Assembly (NCBI GenBank): GCA_018648985.1
Contig: JABGOT010000132.1
Location: forward strand, 1-5,508
From: Candidatus Ruthturnera sp.
GTDB taxonomy: Bacteria; Pseudomonadota; Gammaproteobacteria; PS1; Pseudothioglobaceae
Length of the DNA stretch: 5,508 nt
Direction of reading: 5' to 3'
Part shown: piece after piece, positions 1 to 4,491 of the stretch
Numbering within the stretch: the stretch's first letter is position 1
Layout: every line of letters starts with the position of its first letter
Notes under the pieces: generated by a model
What the model saw: only the letters and a program-made list of their open reading frames with translations
What the model was told of the DNA's origin: nothing
Database searches by the model: none
Made by a program: the position numbers and the translations under genes

Positions 1-131
1 AGTGTTTTGTTCTCAAGGGTCTTGTTAATTTCCCCAGATTTATGTTGTTTTTTTAGTGCGATCGCTTGGTCAATAATTTGTTGTAAATCATTGCTAGGTA
101 AATCGTCTAAATTAATAAAGTGTTTTGTCAT
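1..131 (-). CDS. argF: Ornithine carbamoyltransferase, N-terminal 43 residues (cut by window edge)
   Basis: This enzyme joins ornithine and carbamoyl phosphate to make citrulline in cytoplasmic arginine synthesis. Reading the minus strand from ATG at 131 gives MTKHFINLDDLPSNDLQQII and then an alternating charged helix ending LENKT at the window edge. The pattern (M-x-x-H-F-I-x-L-x-D-L near the N-terminus, a helix rich in A-I-x-L-K, then L-x-x-K-T) is the usual start of bacterial ArgF, just before the carbamoyl-phosphate motif S-T-R-T-R, which lies outside the window. The start sits 14 bases after the argD stop, with a weak GAG-type ribosome binding site at 141-143 (GAGAAAACCAAC then ATG). It is therefore very probably co-transcribed with argD, and the gene pairing supports the call. 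Only about one seventh of the protein is visible, so the identification rests on the N-terminus and the neighbour. Confidence 0.85.
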   Translation of the reverse strand, partial: MTKHFINLDDLPSNDLQQIIDQAIALKKQHKSGEINKTLENKT

Positions 132-145
132 GTTGGTTTTCTCGT

Positions 146-1303
146 TTATACGGTGTCAATTAGTTCACAGACTGTATTAATCATAATGTCAGCTTCAGCT
201 TTCCCCATAATTAGTGGCGGTAATAGTCGAATTGATTGCCCTGTAATATTAAGTAATAATTTTTTATCAAGTGCTGCGTTTAATAAGCTTGAACAATCTT
301 GATTAAGCTCAATGGCCAACATCAAGCCTTTTGCACGTATTTCTAAAACCTTATCTGAGTTCGAAAGCTTTGATTTAAAGCCTGATAGTAAGTATTCGCC
401 CATCTGCATAGTATTACCAAGAAGATTGTCTTTCTCGATAACCTCAAGCACTGCAAGCGCTGTTTTACATACCAGTGGATTGCCACCAAAAGTAGATCCG
501 TGAGAACCTGGCTGAAATAGTTTAGATGCCTTGCCTTTAGCTAAGCATGCGCCAATAGGCACGCCATTACCTAAACCTTTAGCTAAGGTTAAGACATCAG
601 GTGTTATGTTGTTATATTGGTGAGCAAACAGCTTGCCAGTACGGCCAATGCCAGTTTGCACCTCATCAAGTATTAGTAGCCAATTATTGGCCTGACAAAT
701 ATCCTGCACTTGATTAAGATAATCATCAGCTGGAATAATCACACCACTTTCACCTTGGATAGGCTCCAACATTACAGCCACTACATTGGCGTTATCAGTA
801 TGTGCCTTGATGGCGTTAATATCATCAAAGTCAACATGAATAAATTCACTAACCAAGGGTGCAAAGCCAGATTGTACTTTTGGATTACCGGTGGCAGACA
901 AGGTTGCCATGGTACGACCATGAAAGCTTTGATTAGCCGTTAAGATAATTGGATTATCAATATTGTTAGTATGGCCATGTAGGCGCGCAATTTTGATAGC
1001 GGCTTCATTGGCTTCAGCACCAGAGTTGCCAAAAAAAGCACCATCCATATTAGATAGCTGGCATAATTTTTCAGCCAATGCCTCTTGGTGTTCGATATGG
1101 TACCAGTTACTTGTATGGATAACCTTTTGTGCTTGTGACTGAATGGCGCGTGATATCTCAGGATGAGAGTGACCCAGCCCTGTAACACCAACACCACAAA
1201 GTGCATCTAGGTATTGATCGCCTTTAGTGTCTGTCAGGTAGCAACCTCCACCTTTAACAAAGGTAACTTCAAGCGGTGCATAATTTGACATTAAATAAGA
1301 CAT
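146..1303 (-). CDS. argD: Acetylornithine aminotransferase (class III, PLP-dependent)
   Basis: ArgD transfers an amino group from glutamate to N-acetylglutamate semialdehyde, giving N-acetylornithine. In many bacteria it also serves as succinyldiaminopimelate aminotransferase for lysine synthesis. The 385-residue length is normal for the family. Visible class III landmarks are L-C-G-V-G-V-x-G-L-G-H near residues 35-45, N-S-G-A-E-A-N-E at 93-100 (PLP phosphate binding), F-H-G-R-T at 127-131, the PLP-ring aspartate in L-D-E-V-Q-T-G at 212-218, the Schiff-base lysine Lys242 in L-A-K-G-L-G-N-G, and H-G-S-T-F-G-G-N-P at 268-276. All key residues are present and the frame is intact. The first ATG (1303) was kept. 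Met5 (1291) is a possible alternative, but neither has a good Shine-Dalgarno sequence. A related omega-aminotransferase is the main alternative, but the adjacent argF makes ArgD much more likely. Confidence 0.95.
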   Translation of the reverse strand: MSYLMSNYAPLEVTFVKGGGCYLTDTKGDQYLDALCGVGVTGLGHSHPEISRAIQSQAQKVIHTSNWYHIEHQEALAEKLCQLSNMDGAFFGNSGAEANEAAIKIARLHGHTNNIDNPIILTANQSFHGRTMATLSATGNPKVQSGFAPLVSEFIHVDFDDINAIKAHTDNANVVAVMLEPIQGESGVIIPADDYLNQVQDICQANNWLLILDEVQTGIGRTGKLFAHQYNNITPDVLTLAKGLGNGVPIGACLAKGKASKLFQPGSHGSTFGGNPLVCKTALAVLEVIEKDNLLGNTMQMGEYLLSGFKSKLSNSDKVLEIRAKGLMLAIELNQDCSSLLNAALDKKLLLNITGQSIRLLPPLIMGKAEADIMINTVCELIDTV

Positions 1304-1341
1304 AATTTTTCTAGTGTGTTTTTAACTTGGCCACTAAACAA

Positions 1342-1363
1342 AAAAGCCCCAAACGGGGCTTTT
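1342..1363 (-). terminator. Rho-independent terminator after the 67-residue gene
   Basis: AAAAGCCCC (1342-1350) and GGGGCTTTT (1355-1363) form a perfect 9-bp stem with a four-base loop. Read on the minus strand, the stem's GC core is followed by TTTTTTG, the classic intrinsic-terminator layout, 20 bases past the stop codon of the small gene at 1384-1587. On the plus strand the run CTTTTATT is weaker, and no plus-strand gene ends here, so the minus strand is the likely working direction. It isolates the small gene from argD, which begins only 38 bases further on. Confidence 0.88.
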
Positions 1364-1365
1364 AT

Positions 1366-1395
1366 TACCAATCAGAATTCTGATTATGATTGGTA
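1366..1395 (-). repeat. Inverted repeat overlapping the stop codon of the small gene
   Basis: TACCAATCA (1366-1374) is repeated inverted as TGATTGGTA (1387-1395). Inside it lies a 16-base perfect palindrome, AATCAGAATTCTGATT (1370-1385). The two pairings share bases, so the mRNA could fold either way. The last codons of the small gene (Tyr-Gln-Ser-stop) form the upstream arm, and the element ends just before the terminator stem. A 3'-end stabilising hairpin is plausible. The repeat is seen directly; its function is inferred. Confidence 0.55.
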
Positions 1396-1587
1396 TGTTA
1401 AAGGCGGAGCCATTTGATTGTCGATTTCAGCTAACTCATTTTTGTAGCCTTCATAGAAAGAACCTGCTGGTGGGTTAACCCAATCTTCGTATGAAAAACC
1501 GTTTGTATCTGTATGAGCTTTAAAAGTGTTTTGTAGTGCGATTCTTTTTGCGCTTAATTCATTAGATTCTTGACTAACTGCGTCCAT
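1384..1587 (-). CDS. Unrecognised 67-residue acidic protein
   Basis: I do not recognise this protein. The case that it is a real gene is strong: TTAGGAG stands six bases before ATG (AGGAG at 1594-1598), a TATAAT box lies about 37 bases further upstream, and a textbook terminator follows the stop. It is therefore a one-gene transcript, divergent from hpf. The product has ten Asp/Glu against four Lys/Arg, with no signal peptide, membrane segment or cysteine, and is presumably cytoplasmic. Residues 5-24 could form a helix with mixed charge. The middle has an aromatic, Pro/Gly-containing stretch, G-F-S-Y-E-D-W-V-N-P-P-A-G-S-F-Y (30-45), that looks structured and conserved in style. A second helical stretch, Y-K-N-E-L-A-E-I-D-N (48-57), precedes a Pro-rich tail. 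The architecture suggests a well-expressed small binding or accessory protein, but no function can be assigned. Confidence 0.82.
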   Translation of the reverse strand: MDAVSQESNELSAKRIALQNTFKAHTDTNGFSYEDWVNPPAGSFYEGYKNELAEIDNQMAPPLTYQS

Positions 1588-1623
1588 GTTTATCTCCTAA
1601 ATGTAGAATAAGTAAAAAGAGTA

Positions 1624-1629
1624 ATTATA
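1624..1629 (-). promoter_or_regulatory. Candidate -10 box for the 67-residue gene
   Basis: On the minus strand this reads TATAAT, a perfect sigma-70 -10 hexamer. Transcription from it would start around 1617 and give a leader of about 30 bases carrying the strong AGGAG site. No good -35 hexamer lies 16-18 bases upstream (CACCAT at a 17-base spacing is poor), so the box may be activator-assisted or coincidental in this AT-rich DNA. Confidence 0.4.
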
Positions 1630-1749
1630 ACCTTAAACCAACCTTTATGGTGCTTATTATTTGCTATGAATGGCAACAAATACTTTACAATCTAGCTAGG
1701 ATTATGTCACAATTAAGTTGAATATTTTTTAATCTGATAAGGAGCGTTT

Positions 1750-2046
1750 ATGCAATTAAGTATTTCTGGTCACCATCTCGATATCACTGAGGCAATCAAG
1801 CAACATTCTACTGAAAAATTATCTAAAATTAAACATCACTTTGATCATTTGATTAATATCAATATGGTTTTAGGCGTTGAAAAAGATGTGCAAAAAGCCG
1901 AAGCCACTATTCACGTTAGCGGGGCAGATTTATTTGCAAAAGCCGAAAGTAGCGATATGTACGCTTCTATTGACCAAATGGTTAATAAACTAGATTCACA
2001 AATTAGAAAGCACAAAGAAAAATTAAACGACCACAGGAAAAACTAA
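1750..2046 (+). CDS. hpf: Ribosome hibernation promoting factor, short form (HPF/YfiA family)
   Basis: HPF binds the 30S subunit in the mRNA/tRNA channel of idle ribosomes. In gammaproteobacteria the short form works with RMF to make dormant 100S dimers. The 98-residue length matches the short form (about 95 residues) and excludes the long form with its extra dimerisation domain. Characteristic stretches are M-Q-L-x-I-x-G and I-T-E-A at the start, F-D at 31-32, E-A-T-I-H-V at 51-56, D-M-Y-A-S-I-D at 69-75, and the basic tail R-K-H-K-E-K-L at 86-92. The start is set by AAGGAG (GGAG at 1741-1744), five bases before ATG. The upstream gap of 162 bases is shared with the divergent small gene. It contains -10-like hexamers TATTAT (1655-1660) and TACAAT (1686-1691), neither with a convincing -35, and no sigma-54 site. 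Followed by mgtE 57 bases later. Confidence 0.95.
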   Translation: MQLSISGHHLDITEAIKQHSTEKLSKIKHHFDHLININMVLGVEKDVQKAEATIHVSGADLFAKAESSDMYASIDQMVNKLDSQIRKHKEKLNDHRKN

Positions 2047-2055
2047 AGGTCATTT

Positions 2056-2080
2056 AACTTAGGGTGATAAGCCTTAAGTT
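2056..2080 (+). other. Hairpin between hpf and mgtE, possible weak terminator or processing site
   Basis: AACTTAGGG (2056-2064) can pair with CCTTAAGTT (2072-2080), giving a nine-pair stem with one G-U pair and a seven-base loop. Only TTTATTT-like sequence follows, not a strong U-run, so full termination is doubtful. Partial attenuation, or an RNA end that protects the hpf message, is more plausible. The hairpin sits eight bases before the AAGGA ribosome binding site of mgtE (2088-2092), too far to hide it completely. Confidence 0.4.
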
Positions 2081-2103
2081 TATTTAAAAGGAACATCAAT
2101 CCA

Positions 2104-3456
2104 ATGTCAGAAGTTGAAAACACTTCTTTCGAAGCTTGCCTCCAGAAACTAATGACGTCTCTGGAGGCATCTTTGTATGAAGAGGCCACTGCTCAACTCG
2201 CCAATTTACACTCGGCTGAAATTGCTCGCCTGTTAGAAGGTGTTTCACCAAAAGACAGAACCCAGCTTTGGCTGGCCATTGATCCAAGTACACAAGGTGA
2301 TATTCTTAAAGATCTGAGCGAGGATGTTCAGTCTCAACTGTTAAGTGAAATGGATGTCGATGCCATTGTAAAGGCCACTGAAGGTCTGGACATGGACGAT
2401 CTTGCAGACATTGTGCCCGATCTACCTGAGTCGGCCGTACACAACTTATTGCTCACGTTAGATCACAAGCACCAAGAATATCTTAAGCATGTTTTATCTT
2501 ACCCGGAGGACTCGGCAGGTGGGCTGATGAACATTGACATTATCACCGTGCGTGACGATGTGAATGTGCGTACGGTGATTCGTTATTTACGCTTATTAAA
2601 AGAAATGCCAAACGATACCGACAAGGTATTTGTGGTTGATCGTGCTTACAAATATTTAGGTTCAATCCATATTTCTACCTTGTTAACCAATGAGGCAGAG
2701 CAAAATATTAATCCGTTGATTAACAAAACTTTGAAGCCGATTTTGGCAGACATGCCTGAAAAAGAAGTGGCACACTTGTTTGAGCAGCGCGATCTGATTT
2801 CCGCACCGGTTGTTGATGAAAATAACCAACTAATTGGCCGTATTACCATTGACGACGTGGTTGACGTGATTCGTGATGAAGCCGAGCACTCAGTGATGTC
2901 AATGGCGGGTTTAGACGAAGAAGAAGATGTGTTTGCACCAGTAATGCAAAGCTCTAAACGCCGAAGCGTTTGGCTAGGTGTTAACCTGATTACTGTCTTT
3001 ATTGCGGTGTTTTTTATCGGCTTATTCGAAGCTACTTTGCAAGAGAAAATTGCCTTAGCAATCCTAATGCCAGTGGTGGCATCTATGGGTGGTATTGCCG
3101 GCACCCAAACCTTAATCTTGGTAACCCGTGGTATTGCTACCGGTAGAGTAACCACATCCAACCTTAAAGTATTAATGAATAAAGAGGTAGCAATTGGTTT
3201 TTTAAACGGTGTGATCTGGTCAGTTGTTATCGCACTCGCCACTTACTTCTGGTTCGAAGACATGATGCTTAGTGTTGTTATTGCACTAGCCATTATTGTT
3301 AATTTAATCTTTGCAGCTTTCTCCGGTGCGTTTTTGCCTTCGCTACTCATTAAGTTTAAGATCGATCCTGCATTGGCAGGCGGTGTAATCCTCACAACCA
3401 TTACTGACGTAATCGGTTTTGTTGCTTTTCTGGGCTTGGCTTCACTAGTCATTTAA
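2104..3456 (+). CDS. mgtE: Magnesium channel/transporter MgtE
   Basis: MgtE is a dimeric inner-membrane Mg2+ channel whose cytoplasmic domains sense Mg2+ and close the pore. The 450-residue length equals that of the well-studied Thermus protein. Domains in order: an N-terminal helical superdomain (about 1-130, acidic, with L-P-E-S-A near 107-111), two CBS domains (about 133-257, opening with Y-P-E-D-S-A-G-G-L-M at 133-142 and holding V-V-D-E-N and I-T-I-D-D-V-V), a linking helix, and five membrane segments at about 288-308, 314-342, 361-384, 387-414 and 421-449. Pore-family motifs are M-P-V-V-A-S-M-G-G-I-A-G-T-Q (322-335) and D-P-A-L-A-G-G (421-427) through T-T-I-T-D (431-435). Asp435 matches the essential Mg2+-binding aspartate of the last helix. 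The start has AAGGA 11 bases upstream, a slightly long spacing. The leader is too short for an Mg2+ riboswitch, so control is probably through the CBS/N domains. Confidence 0.96.
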   Translation: MSEVENTSFEACLQKLMTSLEASLYEEATAQLANLHSAEIARLLEGVSPKDRTQLWLAIDPSTQGDILKDLSEDVQSQLLSEMDVDAIVKATEGLDMDDLADIVPDLPESAVHNLLLTLDHKHQEYLKHVLSYPEDSAGGLMNIDIITVRDDVNVRTVIRYLRLLKEMPNDTDKVFVVDRAYKYLGSIHISTLLTNEAEQNINPLINKTLKPILADMPEKEVAHLFEQRDLISAPVVDENNQLIGRITIDDVVDVIRDEAEHSVMSMAGLDEEEDVFAPVMQSSKRRSVWLGVNLITVFIAVFFIGLFEATLQEKIALAILMPVVASMGGIAGTQTLILVTRGIATGRVTTSNLKVLMNKEVAIGFLNGVIWSVVIALATYFWFEDMMLSVVIALAIIVNLIFAAFSGAFLPSLLIKFKIDPALAGGVILTTITDVIGFVAFLGLASLVI

Positions 3457-3486
3457 CAAAAATCTTACTTTGTAAAAGCAGTATAA

Positions 3487-4374
3487 ATGCCATTTGTACT
3501 TAAAAAATTTAATGCCGTTCAAGGTAAGAAAATTCAGTCTTTCTTGTTAGATGAGGCTGGCTTATCGTCATCGGCCTCTCAAAAACTTTTGTCTAAAAAT
3601 AGAGTGTTTGATGACCAAGGTAACATCTTAAAAAATGGACAAATCATAGATTTTGAACACGTTCAAGTAGCTGTATTTGAGGGACGTACAAGAGGCTTAA
3701 AACCCATGTTTGAAGTTGAAGATTTTGCCGTCTTTGACAAGCCGTCTGGCATTATGGTGCACCCCACTCGAAAAGATACACCGTATTGCCTGCTTGATGA
3801 AATTAGATATCATTTTGGTGATAAAGCAGATTTAGCGCACCGAATAGATGCTGAAACTTCAGGTTTGGTCTTAGTAGCTAAAAACAAGCAGGCAAGTACA
3901 ATATTAAAAACCTTGTTTGAAAATAGAAAGTGTAATAAAGAATATTTGGCTTTAGTTAAAGGCCAGATTAAAGACAACATTACCATCGATAAACCCATCT
4001 CAAAATCAAACGGCATCATTGGCATAAAAATGACTTGTGAAAATCAAGATGGTAAAGCATCAACAACACACATTCAGCCTTTAAAATTTAATGAACAAGA
4101 TAATACAACCTTAGTAAAGGCTATACCTATTACTGGCAGACAGCATCAAATCAGAGTACACCTAGATTCAATTGGCCATACAATTACAGGTGATCCTATT
4201 TATGGGGTGGACGATCAAACAGCTGATCAATGTTTAAAAAAGACATTGTCAGATGAAGATAGAACTGATTTGACGGGTGCAAAGCGACTAATGCTTCATG
4301 CAAACAAGTTGTCATTTATTTATAAAGGTGAAAAATACAGTATCACTTCAAAATTTAGCAAATTTTACGAATGA
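3487..4374 (+). CDS. RluA-family RNA pseudouridine synthase
   Basis: This enzyme family isomerises specific uridines to pseudouridine in ribosomal or transfer RNA. The 295-residue protein starts with an S4-like RNA-binding region (about 13-65, including L-S-S-S-A-S-Q-K-L-L and L-K-N-G-Q-I-I), followed by the catalytic domain. Diagnostic motifs are D-K-P-S-G-I-M-V-H-P (84-93), the active-site H-R-I-D-A-E-T-S-G-L (118-127) with catalytic Asp121, K-E-Y-L-A-L-V-K-G (151-159), G-R-Q-H-Q-I-R-V-H-L (217-226) and G-D-P-I-Y-G (235-240). Nothing essential is missing. Family members RluA, RluC, RluD and TruC target different sites, and the target cannot be fixed from this sequence; the S4 region points to the RluC/RluD-like side. 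The ATG directly follows an in-frame TAA and has no clear Shine-Dalgarno sequence. The gene lies 30 bases after mgtE and probably shares its transcript. It is more AT-rich than mgtE. Confidence 0.93.
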   Translation: MPFVLKKFNAVQGKKIQSFLLDEAGLSSSASQKLLSKNRVFDDQGNILKNGQIIDFEHVQVAVFEGRTRGLKPMFEVEDFAVFDKPSGIMVHPTRKDTPYCLLDEIRYHFGDKADLAHRIDAETSGLVLVAKNKQASTILKTLFENRKCNKEYLALVKGQIKDNITIDKPISKSNGIIGIKMTCENQDGKASTTHIQPLKFNEQDNTTLVKAIPITGRQHQIRVHLDSIGHTITGDPIYGVDDQTADQCLKKTLSDEDRTDLTGAKRLMLHANKLSFIYKGEKYSITSKFSKFYE

Positions 4375-4406
4375 GTCGAATTTCACAGTAAAAAATCACA
4401 TAAATT

Positions 4407-4447
4407 GATAAAAACAGCCTAAAAACGCTATTTTTAGGATAAAAACA
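4407..4447. repeat. 10-base direct repeats flanking a hairpin
   Basis: GATAAAAACA occurs at 4407-4416 and again at 4438-4447, exactly bracketing the hairpin at 4418-4438, with one base shared at its edge. In AT-rich DNA a pair this close may arise by slippage or local duplication. No further copies were noticed in the window, and there is no associated gene to suggest a mobile element. Confidence 0.5.
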
Positions 4448-4457
4448 AGGGTTTTTT
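4418..4457. terminator. Probable two-way terminator between convergent genes
   Basis: CCTAAAAA (4418-4425) and TTTTTAGG (4431-4438) form an 8-bp stem with a five-base loop. Read on the minus strand, this is followed by CTGTTTTTA, a reasonable U-run for ending the phosphohexomutase transcript. For the plus strand, AAAAAC (4441-4446) and GTTTTT (4451-4456) make a second, AT-rich stem ending in a T-run, which could stop the pseudouridine synthase transcript that ended at 4374. Both stems have few GC pairs and are weak by themselves, but the position between two converging stops fits. The rest of the 4375-4491 gap is plain AT-rich sequence with no gene. Confidence 0.55.
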
Positions 4458-4491
4458 ACTATTTTTTAAGAAATTTCGTAAATAATTAAAA

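Noticed and set aside
940..1206. 88-residue minus-strand frame, and plus-strand frames at 120-302, 312-503 and 710-943
   Set aside because: All overlap the intact argD coding sequence in other frames and show no independent gene signals.
1671..1687. TGGCA resembling a sigma-54 promoter upstream of hpf
   Set aside because: The GC element required ten bases after GG is absent (TT at 1684-1685).
1692..1699. CTAGCTAG palindrome in the divergent gap
   Set aside because: Eight bases is too short to be called an operator without a repeat or conservation evidence.
1718..1737. TTGAATATTTTTTAATC resembling an arginine operator upstream of hpf
   Set aside because: Only one half-site matches, the other half does not, and it stands before hpf rather than an arginine gene.
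2047..2103. Magnesium riboswitch in front of mgtE
   Set aside because: The gap is 57 bases, far shorter than an M-box aptamer, and holds only a simple hairpin.
2646..3242. 198-residue open frame on the minus strand inside mgtE
   Set aside because: It is the antisense shadow of a conserved, intact mgtE. It has a low-complexity Ile/Thr/Ser-rich product, no ribosome binding site and no recognisable domain.
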